From the NCBI RefSeq assembly GCF_029892095.1, contig NZ_JARZAE010000004.1, forward strand, positions 5,332,001 to 5,396,000: 64,000 nt of DNA. The letters are read 5' to 3'. Origin of the DNA: Kitasatospora sp. MAP12-44. GTDB taxonomy: Bacteria; Actinomycetota; Actinomycetes; Streptomycetales; Streptomycetaceae. Below, one piece after another: positions 24,599-33,329 of the stretch. The notes below the pieces were generated by a model, which ran no database searches, was not told the origin of the DNA, and was given only the letters and a program-made list of their open reading frames with translations. Positions within the stretch are counted from its first letter, which is position 1. Each line of letters opens with the position of its first letter. Made by a program: the position numbers and the translations under genes.

Positions 24599-26554
24599 AT
24601 GAAGCTGATCGGCAGGAACTCGCCAGAACTCGGCCCCGCCCGCCTGCACGGCGACGAGGCCGTCACACCCGTACCCGTTTCCGCGCCGGTGCCCGCGCAG
24701 CGCAGCAGCGCGCTGACGCAGGAGCGCTCGTACGGGCCGGAGAGCCTGGTCCATGTCCCGGTGCCTCAACTACCGGGCCGCTACTCCTCCGCAGCCACTC
24801 CTACCCAGCCGGACGCCGTGAACAACGCGGCGTGCGCGGTCAATGCCGACTTCGAGAACCTGAGCTTCGAGACCGAGCTCGCCGCCCGCGAGTCCGCCGC
24901 GCTGGAGACCCGGCACCGCGCCGCCGCCGACGCGGGCGACCCGAACGCGGCCAGCCAGCTCGGCGCGCTGCTGCTGCGCCGCGGCGAACTCGACGACGCC
25001 GAGCCGTACCTGCGCAAGGCCGCCGCGGCCGGGCTGCGGGCCGCCGCCAACAACCTCGGTGTCCTGCTGCATCAGCGCGGCCACCGCGCCGAGGCGGGCC
25101 AGTGGTGGCGGCAGGCCGCCGTGGCCGGCAGTGCCCCCGCCGCGCACGCGCTCGGCCTGCATCTGCGCGACCACGGCGAGGAGGAGGCCGCCGAGTACTG
25201 GCTGCACTTCGCCGCCGAGCAGGGGCACGCCCTGGGGGCGTACGCGCTGGGCGACCTGATGGAGCATCGGCGCGACGTGCGCGCCGAGCGCTGGTTCAAG
25301 GCCGCCGCCGACGCCGGTCACCGCGAGGCCGCCTACCGGCTGGCCCGGATGCGCGAGGCGGCCGGCGACAAGGACAGCGCCGAGACCTGGTACCGCACTG
25401 CGGCCGTCCGCAGCCACGGCCGGGCCGCGCTGCGCCTGGGTGTGCTGGTGGAGGAGCGCGCGCAGGGCGACCAGGCGCTGTGGGACGAGGCCGCGCGCTG
25501 GTACCGGCAGTCCGCGCAGAACGGCGAGCCGCGGGCGGCCTGCGCGCTGGGCTTCATGCTGCGCGACGCCGGTGATCCGGCGGCCGCCGCCGAGTGGTGG
25601 CAGGAGGCCGCCGAGGCGGGCGACGGCAACGCCGCCAACGCGCTGGGCGCGCAGCACGCGAGCCGGGGCGAGGACGCCGCCGCCGAGCGCTGGTACCGCG
25701 TCGCGCTCGACGCGGGCGACCACAACGGCGCGTTCAACCTCGGCCTGCTCTGCGCGGGCGCGGGGCGCGAGGCGCAGGCCGAGCAGTGGTACCGCCGGGC
25801 CGCCTACGCCGGGCACCGGGAGGCCTGCAACGCGCTGGCCGTCGTGCTGCTGCAGCGCGGCGACGAGTCCGGCGCCGAGCCGTGGTTCTCCAAGGCCGCC
25901 GAGGCCGGCAGCGTGGACGGCGCCTTCAACCTGGGCGTGCTGCACGCCGGTCGGGGCGAGCAGCAGCAGGCCCAGGAGTGGTACGCCCGGGCGGCCGCCG
26001 AGGGCCACGGCGAGGCGGCGCTGCAGCTCGCGGTGGTCAAGGAGCAGCGCGGCGACCTGCCGGCCGCGCTGGTCCGCTACCGCCAGGCTGCCCTCGGCGG
26101 CTCCGCCGAGGGCGCCTTCCGGCTCGCCTCGCTGCTGGACCGGCGCGGGGACGTCGAGGCCGAGGCCGAGCACTGGTACGCGATCGCGGCCGACGCCGGC
26201 CACGCCCGCGCCCAGGTGCGGATGGGCGTGCGGGCCGCCGACCGCGGCGCGATGGAGATCGCGGAGAGCTGGTACCGGCGCTCCGCCGAGGGCGGCAGCC
26301 GCAGCGGCGCGTTCAACCTGGGCCTGCTGCTGGCCCGTCAGGAGCGTGAGCCGGAGGCGATGCTCTGGTACACCCGGGCGGCCGACGCAGGGCACGGGCG
26401 GGCCGCGCTGCGCCTCGCCCTGCTGGCACTGCGCCGCGGCGAGCCCGTCCAGGCCGAGAACTGGTGCCGCCGGGCGGCCGACTACGGCCCGGCCGAGGTG
26501 GCCGAGCGCGCGGCCCGGCTGCTGGACGCGCTGCACCCGGAGATGACGGCCTGA
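24599..26554 (+). CDS. Sel1-like (TPR-type) repeat protein
   Basis: A 651-residue protein. After an N-terminal region of about 100 residues with no motif, the rest is a run of some 14 helical repeats of about 36 residues, each of the form AExWYRxAAxxGxxxAAxxLGxLL. These are Sel1-like repeats, which build a curved superhelix that binds other proteins. There is no signal peptide or enzyme domain, so it is probably a cytoplasmic scaffold. Start ATG 24599 follows GGGGGAGCGGGAG. Its partner is unknown. It ends 57 bp from the convergent catR gene. Confidence 0.87.
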   Translation: MKLIGRNSPELGPARLHGDEAVTPVPVSAPVPAQRSSALTQERSYGPESLVHVPVPQLPGRYSSAATPTQPDAVNNAACAVNADFENLSFETELAARESAALETRHRAAADAGDPNAASQLGALLLRRGELDDAEPYLRKAAAAGLRAAANNLGVLLHQRGHRAEAGQWWRQAAVAGSAPAAHALGLHLRDHGEEEAAEYWLHFAAEQGHALGAYALGDLMEHRRDVRAERWFKAAADAGHREAAYRLARMREAAGDKDSAETWYRTAAVRSHGRAALRLGVLVEERAQGDQALWDEAARWYRQSAQNGEPRAACALGFMLRDAGDPAAAAEWWQEAAEAGDGNAANALGAQHASRGEDAAAERWYRVALDAGDHNGAFNLGLLCAGAGREAQAEQWYRRAAYAGHREACNALAVVLLQRGDESGAEPWFSKAAEAGSVDGAFNLGVLHAGRGEQQQAQEWYARAAAEGHGEAALQLAVVKEQRGDLPAALVRYRQAALGGSAEGAFRLASLLDRRGDVEAEAEHWYAIAADAGHARAQVRMGVRAADRGAMEIAESWYRRSAEGGSRSGAFNLGLLLARQEREPEAMLWYTRAADAGHGRAALRLALLALRRGEPVQAENWCRRAADYGPAEVAERAARLLDALHPEMTA

Positions 26555-26571
26555 CGGCCGAGCCGGGTCAG

Positions 26572-26624
26572 CGGCAGTCCTGTCGGCAGTCCGGCCTGTC
26601 GGCAGTCCGGCCTATCGGCAGTCC
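26572..26624 (-). repeat. Short tandem repeats at the 3' end of catR
   Basis: CGGCAGTCC occurs at 26572, 26584, 26600 and 26616, the last being within the final codons of catR. The last two intervals are 16 bp. Copies beyond the stop look like duplications of the catR tail. Confidence 0.7.
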
Positions 26625-27022
26625 GGGCAGAGGCCGCGGTAGGTGATCTCGGCGCCCGAGAGGACGAAGCCGAAGCGCTCGTCGGTGGGGAGCGCGGCGA
26701 GCGGGTCGCCGGCCGGGTGGACATCGCGGATCGTGCCGCACCGGGAGCAGATCAGGTGCTGGTGCGAGTGGTGCGCGTTGGGGTCGTACCGCTTGGCGCG
26801 GCCGTCCGTGCTGACCTCCAACACCTCGCCGAGGACCACGAGTTCGCCGAGCGTGTTGTAGACCGTCGCGCGGCTGATCTCCGGTAGCCGGGAGACCGCG
26901 CGGGCGTGCACCTCCTCGGCGGTGAGGTGGACGTGGTCGCCGTCGAGCACCTCGGCCACGACGCGCCGCTGCGCGGTCAGTCGCCAGCCTCGTCCGCGGA
27001 GTCGTTCCAGCAGGTCACTCAT
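26612..27022 (-). CDS. catR: Fur-family peroxide-sensing repressor CatR/PerR-like
   Basis: A 136-residue Fur-family regulator. A winged helix (RLTAQRRVVAEVL, then ISRATVYNTLGEL) is followed by the metal-binding segment HHSHQHLICSRCG and a C-terminal CPDC, giving two CxxC pairs for structural zinc. It diverges from catalase, the arrangement of catR-catA in S. coelicolor, where CatR represses the catalase and itself until oxidised by peroxide. Two inverted repeats in the 107-bp intergenic region fit as operators. Confidence 0.9.
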   Translation of the reverse strand: MSDLLERLRGRGWRLTAQRRVVAEVLDGDHVHLTAEEVHARAVSRLPEISRATVYNTLGELVVLGEVLEVSTDGRAKRYDPNAHHSHQHLICSRCGTIRDVHPAGDPLAALPTDERFGFVLSGAEITYRGLCPDCR

Positions 27023-27036
27023 GGGATACAGGGTAG

Positions 27037-27051
27037 CAAGTTCTTAACTTG
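27037..27051 (-). promoter_or_regulatory. Inverted repeat next to the catR start, possible second operator
   Basis: CAAGTT-CTT-AACTTG is a perfect 6-bp inverted repeat 15 bp upstream of the catR ATG. It fits autoregulation, but the sequence is not the same as the repeat at 27065. Confidence 0.5.
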
Positions 27052-27060
27052 GTTCCAGTA

Positions 27061-27088
27061 TTGACTTAGACAATGTCCAAGCTAGGAT
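27061..27088 (+). promoter_or_regulatory. Catalase promoter overlapped by a PerR/CatR-box
   Basis: TTGACT (27061-27066), 16 bp, then TAGGAT (27083-27088). Between them lies the near-palindrome CTTAGACAATGTCCAAG (27065-27081), which occupies the spacer and so would block transcription when bound. Confidence 0.75.
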
Positions 27089-27129
27089 CGGGTCCACAGG
27101 TACGAACGGATGACGCGGAAGGTGCTCCC

Positions 27130-28608
27130 ATGACTGCCCAGGACGAGCAGCGCCCAACCTTGACCACCGAGGCCGGCGCTCCCGTGGCCGACAACCAGAA
27201 CACCGCCACCGCCGGTGTCGGCGGCCCGGCCCTCATCCAGGACCAGCTGCTCTTCGAGAAGCTCGCGCACTTCAACCGGGAGCGCATCCCGGAGCGCGTG
27301 GTGCACGCCCGCGGCGCGGCCGCCTACGGCACCTTCACGCTGACCGCCGACGTGAGCGCCTACACCCGGGCCGCGTTCCTCTCCGAGGTGGGCAAGCAGA
27401 CCGAGACCTTCCTGCGCTTCTCCACGGTGGCCGGCAACCTCGGCTCGGCCGACGCGGTCCGCGACCCGCGCGGCTTCGCGCTGAAGTTCTACACCGAGGA
27501 GGGCAACTACGACCTCGTCGGGAACAACACCCCGGTGTTCTTCATCAAGGACGCCATCAAGTTCCCGGACTTCATCCACACCCAGAAGCGCGACCCGTAC
27601 ACCGGCTCGCAGGAGGCCGACAACGTCTGGGACTTCTGGGGCCTGTCGCCCGAGTCGACCCACCAGGTGACCTGGCTCTTCGGTGACCGCGGCATCCCGG
27701 CCACCTACCGCCACCTCAACGGCTACGGCTCGCACACCTACCAGTGGCAGAACGAGGCCGGCGAGTACTTCTGGGTCAAGTACCACTTCAAGACCGACCA
27801 GGGCATCAAGAACCTGACCGCCGACGAGGCGGCCGTGCTCGCGGGCACCGACCCCGACTCGCACCAGCGCGACCTGCGCGAGTCCATAGAGCGCGGCGAG
27901 TTCCCGAGCTGGACCGTCCAGGTGCAGATCATGCCGGCGGCCGACGCGGCGAACTACCGCTTCAACCCGTTCGACCTGACCAAGGTCTGGCCGCACGAGG
28001 ACTACCCGCCGCTGGAGATCGGCAAGTTGGAGCTCAATCGCAACCCCGACAACGTCTTCGCCGAGGTCGAGCAGTCGATCTTCTCCCCGGGCCACTTCGT
28101 GCCGGGCATCGGCCCGTCCCCCGACAAGATGCTGCAGGGCCGGCTCTTCGCCTACGCGGACGCCCACCGCTACCGCGTCGGCATCAACGCCGACCACCTG
28201 CCGGTGAACCGCCCGCACGCCGCCGAGGCGCGCACCAACAGCCGCGACGGCTACCTCTACGACGGCCGCCACGGCCGCCAGAAGAACTACGAGCCGAACA
28301 GCTTCGGCGGCCCGGTCGAGACCGGCCGCGCGCTCTGGTCGGCGACCCCCGTCTCCGGCGAGACCGGCACCCACGAGGCGCCCTCGCACCGCGAGGACAG
28401 CGACTTCGTGCAGGCGGGCAACCTCTACCGGCTGTTCAGCGAGGACGAGAAGAGCCGCCTGATCGAGAACCTGGCCGGCTTCATCGCCAAGGTCTCGGCC
28501 GACCGCGACGACATCGTCGAGCGCGCGATCGACAACTTCCGCCAGGCCGACGCCGATTACGGCCGCCGCCTGGAGGCCGCGGTGCGCGAGCTGCGCAAGC
28601 AGCAGTAG
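27130..28608 (+). CDS. katA: Monofunctional haem catalase
   Basis: A 492-residue small-subunit catalase. The distal active site is in RVVHARGAAAYGTFTL with the catalytic His. The proximal haem ligand is in the segment RLFAYADAHRYRVG, with the Tyr in YADAHRYR. The region QNEAGEYFWVKYHFKTDQG is typical of the family. It breaks down H2O2 in the cytoplasm. The ATG at 27130 follows GGAAGGTG. Control by the adjacent CatR is expected from the operator inside the promoter. Confidence 0.96.
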   Translation: MTAQDEQRPTLTTEAGAPVADNQNTATAGVGGPALIQDQLLFEKLAHFNRERIPERVVHARGAAAYGTFTLTADVSAYTRAAFLSEVGKQTETFLRFSTVAGNLGSADAVRDPRGFALKFYTEEGNYDLVGNNTPVFFIKDAIKFPDFIHTQKRDPYTGSQEADNVWDFWGLSPESTHQVTWLFGDRGIPATYRHLNGYGSHTYQWQNEAGEYFWVKYHFKTDQGIKNLTADEAAVLAGTDPDSHQRDLRESIERGEFPSWTVQVQIMPAADAANYRFNPFDLTKVWPHEDYPPLEIGKLELNRNPDNVFAEVEQSIFSPGHFVPGIGPSPDKMLQGRLFAYADAHRYRVGINADHLPVNRPHAAEARTNSRDGYLYDGRHGRQKNYEPNSFGGPVETGRALWSATPVSGETGTHEAPSHREDSDFVQAGNLYRLFSEDEKSRLIENLAGFIAKVSADRDDIVERAIDNFRQADADYGRRLEAAVRELRKQQ

Positions 28609-28628
28609 CCACCGCACCCCTCAAGACC

Positions 28629-28671
28629 GCGGGCCCCGGGACCAGTCCACCGCACTGGTCCCGGGGCCCGC
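28629..28671. terminator. Bidirectional terminator between katA and hisN
   Basis: A perfect 18-bp stem (28629-28646 with 28654-28671, 7-nt loop) between two converging genes. Confidence 0.88.
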
Positions 28672-28686
28672 ACCCAATTCCCGGGC

Positions 28687-29484
28687 TCAGACGCTCAGTC
28701 GGCGCAGGGCCTCCGCGTGCAGCAGGCCGTTGGACGCGACGGCGTCGGCCCCGCCCGGCCCGTCCACGCCGTCCAGACCGGTGAACCGCCCGCCGGCCTC
28801 CTGCACCACGATGCACGGCGCCGCCATGTCCCACAGGCTCAGCTCCGGCTCGGCGGCGATGTCCACCGCGCCCTCGGCGAGCATCATGTACGACCAGAAG
28901 TCCCCGTACGCGCGGGTGCGCCAGCAGGCCCGGGTGAGGTCCAGGAACGGGTCGAGCCGACCGCGCTCCTCCCAGCCGGTCAGCGAGGAGTACGACAGCG
29001 AGGCGTCCTCCAGCCGCTCGACCCGCGAGACGTGGATCCGCGAGGCCTTCGCCAGACTGCGCCCGGCGTACGCGCCCAGCCCCTTGGCGGCCCACCAGCG
29101 CCGGTGCAGGGCCGGCGCGGAGACGATGCCGACGACCGGCTCCTCCTCGCCGTTCGGGCCGATCTCGAGCAGCGCGATCAGGGTGGCCCAGACCGGGACA
29201 CCGCGGATGTAGTTCTTCGTCCCGTCGATCGGGTCGATCACCCAGCGCCGCGGTCCCGTCCCGACCAGGCCGTACTCCTCACCCATCACCGCGTCCCGCG
29301 GCCGGGCCCGCTGGAGCACGCTGCGCACCAGTTCCTCGGCGGCCTTGTCGGCATCGCTGACGGGGGTGAGGTCGGGCTTGGTCTCGACCTTGAGGTCCAG
29401 CGCCCGGAAGCGTTCCAGGGTGATCGAGTCGGCCGAGTCGGCGAGGACATGGGCGAGGCGGAGATCGTCGTGGTAGTCGGCCAT
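28687..29484 (-). CDS. hisN: Histidinol-phosphatase, inositol-monophosphatase type
   Basis: A 265-residue member of the inositol monophosphatase fold. The Mg-binding motifs are GEEYG, DPIDGTKNYIRG and WDMAAPCIVVQEAGG. HisN is the actinobacterial enzyme for the penultimate step of histidine synthesis, converting histidinol phosphate to histidinol. Annotation as HisN rather than a generic IMPase follows from the neighbouring rsgA and aroA, the same order as in S. coelicolor. The start ATG is 69 bp after the stop of the SMR gene on the same strand. Confidence 0.88.
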   Translation of the reverse strand: MADYHDDLRLAHVLADSADSITLERFRALDLKVETKPDLTPVSDADKAAEELVRSVLQRARPRDAVMGEEYGLVGTGPRRWVIDPIDGTKNYIRGVPVWATLIALLEIGPNGEEEPVVGIVSAPALHRRWWAAKGLGAYAGRSLAKASRIHVSRVERLEDASLSYSSLTGWEERGRLDPFLDLTRACWRTRAYGDFWSYMMLAEGAVDIAAEPELSLWDMAAPCIVVQEAGGRFTGLDGVDGPGGADAVASNGLLHAEALRRLSV

Positions 29485-29553
29485 GCCTCGAACAGTAGCG
29501 ATCCGCCCGCGATCGTGACAGTTCGGCTCGCACGTCGGACACGCCTTGGCAGG

Positions 29554-29877
29554 TCAGTGGCCGGAGCCGCTCAGTTGGAGGCCGACCACGCCGGCGATCA
29601 CCAGGCTGATCGAGACGAGCTTCAGGGCCGAGCTGGACTCGTGCATCCAGATCATTCCGTAGATCGCGGTGCCGGCCGCGCCGATGCCGGTCCAGACCGC
29701 GTAGGCGCTGCCCACCGGGAGGGTCTTCAGGGAGAGGGTGAGCAGGCCGAAGCTGCTGAGGGCGAAGAGCGCGAAGGAGATGGTGGGGACGAGCCGGGTG
29801 AAGCCGTGGCTCAGCTTGAGGTTGATCGCGAAGCCGGTCTCCAGCAGCCCGGCGAGGACGACCAGCAACCATGCCAT
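29554..29877 (-). CDS. Small multidrug resistance (SMR) family transporter
   Basis: A 107-residue protein with four transmembrane helices. The essential membrane Glu is in the first helix (LAGLLETGFAINLK), and the segment VGSAYAVWTGIGAAGTAIYG is the SMR signature. It works as an antiparallel dimer exporting cations against protons. The pattern resembles the SugE/Gdx group (guanidinium or quaternary ammonium) more than EmrE, but this is not certain. AGGGAGACG precedes the ATG. I see no guanidine riboswitch in the 94 bp upstream. Confidence 0.9.
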   Translation of the reverse strand: MAWLLVVLAGLLETGFAINLKLSHGFTRLVPTISFALFALSSFGLLTLSLKTLPVGSAYAVWTGIGAAGTAIYGMIWMHESSSALKLVSISLVIAGVVGLQLSGSGH

Positions 29878-29971
29878 CGGCTCGTCTCCCTGATCCGACC
29901 GGGCGTCGGGTGTGATCAGCCGACGTGTCTATGATCACCGGTCAGCAGCGATCCGACACCTCGTGGACCGC

Positions 29972-31057
29972 TCACTCGACCTCGCGCCCCTCCTGCTCGG
30001 GGGCCTCCAGCTCGCGGGCCTCGCGGGAGGCGAACAGCCGGCGCAGCGAGTACAACCGGGCCTGGTCGGCGTGGCCGTCGGCGACCCAGGCGTCCAGCGC
30101 GCAGTCCTTCTCGTCGTGGCTGCAGGCGCGCGGGCAGTCCACGGTGCCCGGCTCCAGGTCGGGGAAGGCGTGGATCACCCGGGACGGGTCGATGTGCGAG
30201 AGGCCGAACGAGCGGAAGCCCGGGGTGTCGATCACCCAGCCCGGGTCCAGCGCCTTCTTGGAGCCCGGCTTGGCCCCCGGCGGCGGGGGCAGCCGCAGGG
30301 CCAGCGCCGAGACGGTGGTGTGCCGCCCGCGCCCGGTCACCGCGTTGACCACGCCGGTGCTCCGCTGGTGCAGCGGCACCAGGGCGTTGACCAGGGTGGT
30401 CTTGCCGACGCCGGAGTGCCCGATGAAGACCGTCGAGCGCCCGCGCAGGTACTCGCGGACCGCTTCGGCGCCGGCGGTCGCCAACTCGTCCTGCCGGGTG
30501 ACCACATAGGAGATGCCGAGCGGCGCGTACGACTCCAGCAGCGGCGCCGCCGAAGCGAGGTCGGCCTTGGTGAGCACCAGCAGCGGCTCCATGCCGGCGT
30601 CGTAGGCCGCCACCAGGCAGCGGTCGATCAGCCGGGGCCGCGGCTCCGGGTCGGCCAGCGCGGTGACGATGGCCAGCTGCTGGGCGTTGGCGACCACGAT
30701 CCGCTCGTACGGGTCGTCGTCGTCCGCCGTGCGCCGCAGCACCGAACTGCGCTCCTGGACCCGGACGATCCGGGCCAGCGTGTCCGGCTCGCCGGAGAGG
30801 TCGCCGACCATGCTGACGACATCGCCGACCACCACGCCCTTGCGGCCCAGCTCGCGCGCCTTCATCGCGACGACCTCGCGCTCGCGCTTGGTGCCCGCCT
30901 CGACCAGGCAGGTCAGCCGGCCGCGGTCGACGGTGAGCACCATCGCCTCGTCGGCGTCCTCGTGCTTGGGCCTGATCCGGGTCCGCGGCTTGGAGCCCTT
31001 GCGGCCCGGGCGGTTGCGGATGTCGTCCTCGTCGGCGTCCTTGCCGTAACGGCGCAT
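29972..31057 (-). CDS. rsgA: Ribosome small subunit-dependent GTPase A
   Basis: A 361-residue circularly permuted GTPase. The order is an N-terminal OB domain (VVGDVVSMVG), G4 (LTKAD), G1 (GHSGVGKTTL), G3 (DTPGF), and a C-terminal zinc knuckle (CPRACSHDEKDC). RsgA checks late assembly of the 30S subunit. The N-terminal 40 residues are highly charged and probably bind RNA. It starts 16 bp after the aroA stop with GGGAGTACGAGG upstream, so the two are one operon. Confidence 0.93.
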   Translation of the reverse strand: MRRYGKDADEDDIRNRPGRKGSKPRTRIRPKHEDADEAMVLTVDRGRLTCLVEAGTKREREVVAMKARELGRKGVVVGDVVSMVGDLSGEPDTLARIVRVQERSSVLRRTADDDDPYERIVVANAQQLAIVTALADPEPRPRLIDRCLVAAYDAGMEPLLVLTKADLASAAPLLESYAPLGISYVVTRQDELATAGAEAVREYLRGRSTVFIGHSGVGKTTLVNALVPLHQRSTGVVNAVTGRGRHTTVSALALRLPPPPGAKPGSKKALDPGWVIDTPGFRSFGLSHIDPSRVIHAFPDLEPGTVDCPRACSHDEKDCALDAWVADGHADQARLYSLRRLFASREARELEAPEQEGREVE

Positions 31058-31073
31058 GTCCTCGTACTCCCGC

Positions 31074-32423
31074 TCAGACGCCCGCCGCCGCCGATGGATC
31101 GAGCAGGTCGGTCCACATCTGCGGGAAGTCGGGCAGGGTTTTGGCGGTGGTGGCCACGTTCTCCACCTGGACGCCGGGGACGGCCAGGCCGATCACCGCG
31201 GCGGCGGTGGCGATCCGGTGGTCCTCGTAGGTGTGGAAGACGCCACCGCGCAGCGGGCGGGGGCGGATCCGCAGGCCGTCCTCGGTCTCCGAGACGTCGC
31301 CGCCGAGGTCGTTGATCTCCTTGGCCAGCGCGGCCAGCCGGTCGGTCTCGTGCATCCGCAGGTGGGCGATGCCGTAGAGGTGCGACTCGGAGTCGGCCAG
31401 CGCGGCGACGGCGGCGATCACCGGGGTGAGCTCGCCGACGTCGTGCAGGTCGACCTCGATGCCGTGGATGCGGCCGCTGCCGGTGAACTCCAGGCCCTCG
31501 TCGGTGCTGTGCTGATTCACAAACTGGTGGCTGCCGCCCATCCGGGAGAAGATCTCGCGCAGCTGGTCACCGGGCTGGGTGGTGTGCTGGGGCCAGTCGC
31601 GGACCGTCACCCGACCGCCGGTCACCAGGGCCGCGGCGAAGAACGGCGCGGCGTTGGAGAGGTCCGGTTCGACCACGATGTCCCGGCCGATCAGCGCGCC
31701 GGGGGTGACCCGCCAGACGTCCTTCTCGCCGCCGTCCTCGGGGGCGTCCACCTGGACGCCGGCCAGGCGCAGCATGTCGACCGTCATCCGGATGTGCGGC
31801 AGCGAGGGCACCGGGCCGCCGATGTTGCGGACCTCCACACCCTGGTTGTAGCGGGCGCCGGAGAGCAGCAGGGCGCTGACGAACTGGGAGGAGGACGAGG
31901 CGTCCAGCTCGACCGTCCCGCCGTCCAGCGCGCCGGTGCCGTGCACGGTGAGCGGGAAGCCGCCGCGGCCGCCGTCATCGATCCGGGCACCCAGTGCGCG
32001 CAGCGAGTCGATCACGCCGTGCTGCGGCCGCTCGTAGCTGCGCGGGTCGCCGTCGAAGTGCACCGGGCCGTCGGCGAGTACCGCCAGCGGGGGCAGGAAG
32101 CGCATGACCGTGCCGGCGTTGCCCACGTCCACCTGGGCCGGGCCGCGCAGCTGGCCGGCCGGGATGACCCGCCAGGCCTCGCCGCCGCCGCTGCCGCCGC
32201 TGGTGTTGTTGACCTGCTCCTCGATGCCGACGCCGAGCGCTCGCAGGCCGTCGGCCATCAGCTGGGAGTCGCGGCTGCGCAGCGGCCGGCGCACCCAGCC
32301 GGGCTCGGAGGCCAGCGCGGCCAGCACCAGGGCCCGGTTGGTGACGGACTTGGAGCCGGGGATGGTGACGGTCGCGTCGACGGCGGCCGTCGCGACGGGG
32401 GCGGGCCACAGGGTCTCGGTCAT
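31074..32423 (-). CDS. aroA: 3-phosphoshikimate 1-carboxyvinyltransferase (EPSP synthase)
   Basis: A 449-residue EPSP synthase. The PEP/shikimate-binding segment GSKSVTNRALVLAAL is at the N-terminus. GNAGTVMRFLPPLA and the later ENVATTAKTLPDFPQ C-terminal motif follow. It joins shikimate-3-phosphate and PEP in the aromatic amino-acid pathway. Start ATG 32423. It is the first gene of a probable aroA-rsgA operon that may continue into the SMR and hisN genes. Confidence 0.95.
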   Translation of the reverse strand: MTETLWPAPVATAAVDATVTIPGSKSVTNRALVLAALASEPGWVRRPLRSRDSQLMADGLRALGVGIEEQVNNTSGGSGGGEAWRVIPAGQLRGPAQVDVGNAGTVMRFLPPLAVLADGPVHFDGDPRSYERPQHGVIDSLRALGARIDDGGRGGFPLTVHGTGALDGGTVELDASSSSQFVSALLLSGARYNQGVEVRNIGGPVPSLPHIRMTVDMLRLAGVQVDAPEDGGEKDVWRVTPGALIGRDIVVEPDLSNAAPFFAAALVTGGRVTVRDWPQHTTQPGDQLREIFSRMGGSHQFVNQHSTDEGLEFTGSGRIHGIEVDLHDVGELTPVIAAVAALADSESHLYGIAHLRMHETDRLAALAKEINDLGGDVSETEDGLRIRPRPLRGGVFHTYEDHRIATAAAVIGLAVPGVQVENVATTAKTLPDFPQMWTDLLDPSAAAGV

Positions 32424-32483
32424 GCGGCCAGTTTAGGGGGGTGGGCCCGGGGTGCTTGGCGTGCGGTCGAGGTGTGGGATGCC

Positions 32484-33194
32484 TCAGTGCAGGAGCTGGC
32501 TGCCGCCGGCCAGCAGGCAGGACAGCGCTACCACCAGGAAGAGCGTCACCCAGAGCAGCGCGCTGACGCCGGTGAGCCGGGCCAGCTGGTCGGCGTCCGA
32601 GTCGCGGGCACCGCCGCGCCGGCGCTTGCTCTGCAGCTCGACGACCGGGCGCACCCCCGCGAGCAGCAGGAACCAGACGCCGAGGTAGGCGAAGCCGGCC
32701 TGGAGCTGGGCGCTGCCGTACCAGGAGACGGCGAAGAAGGCGGCGCCGGTGAGGACGACCGAGAGCAGTCCGAAGGCGTTCCTGATCATGATCAGGATGG
32801 CGGCCAGCAGCGCGATCGAGATCCACAGCAGCGCGGTGATCCGCCCGTCGGCGAGCAGCGCCGCCCCGCCCAGGCCCAGCAGCGAGGGCGCGACATAGCC
32901 GGCCGCGGCGGTCAGGATCATGCCCGGGCCGTGCGGCCGGCCGGAGGAGACGGTCAGTCCCGAGGTGTCCGAGTGCAGCCGGATGCTGTCCAGCCGGCGG
33001 CCGGTCAGCAGGGCGATCAGGCCGTGGCCGCCCTCGTGCGCGATGGTCACCACGTTGCGGCTCACCCGCCAGACCGGGTGCGGCAGTATCGCCAGCAGGG
33101 CGACCCCGGCGCAGGCCAGGACCAGCCAGCGGGGCGGGTCCGGCTGGGTGCCGAGGACGCGCTGCCAGACGGCGCTGGCGGTGTGGTCGTTCAT
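32484..33194 (-). CDS. M50-family membrane metalloprotease
   Basis: A 236-residue membrane protein with about six hydrophobic segments. The zinc motif is HEGGH in the second helix (VTIAHEGGHGLIALL), an HExxH variant typical of the actinobacterial M50B-like proteins. A zinc-ligand Asp may lie in the C-terminal half. Regulated intramembrane proteolysis is the usual role of M50 enzymes, but no substrate such as an anti-sigma factor is adjacent; sigR-rsrA is cytoplasmic and unrelated. ATG 33194 is chosen as the start; the longer frame to 33863 overlaps the SRAP gene. Confidence 0.85.
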   Translation of the reverse strand: MNDHTASAVWQRVLGTQPDPPRWLVLACAGVALLAILPHPVWRVSRNVVTIAHEGGHGLIALLTGRRLDSIRLHSDTSGLTVSSGRPHGPGMILTAAAGYVAPSLLGLGGAALLADGRITALLWISIALLAAILIMIRNAFGLLSVVLTGAAFFAVSWYGSAQLQAGFAYLGVWFLLLAGVRPVVELQSKRRRGGARDSDADQLARLTGVSALLWVTLFLVVALSCLLAGGSQLLH

Positions 33195-33329
33195 GATCTG
33201 TCCTGAGGGGCCGGTGGCGGGGAGGAGGGCAGCCTCCCACGGAGCTCTTAGGGAGGGACAGCCGGACGGCGGTGCTCGGTTCCCGGACAGCGCCCGGCCC
33301 GCGGATCGGCCCATGGGAAACTGACCGGC

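Noticed and set aside
29878..29971. A guanidine riboswitch upstream of the SMR transporter
   Set aside because: No ACGR-loop hairpins or other conserved guanidine aptamer features are visible.
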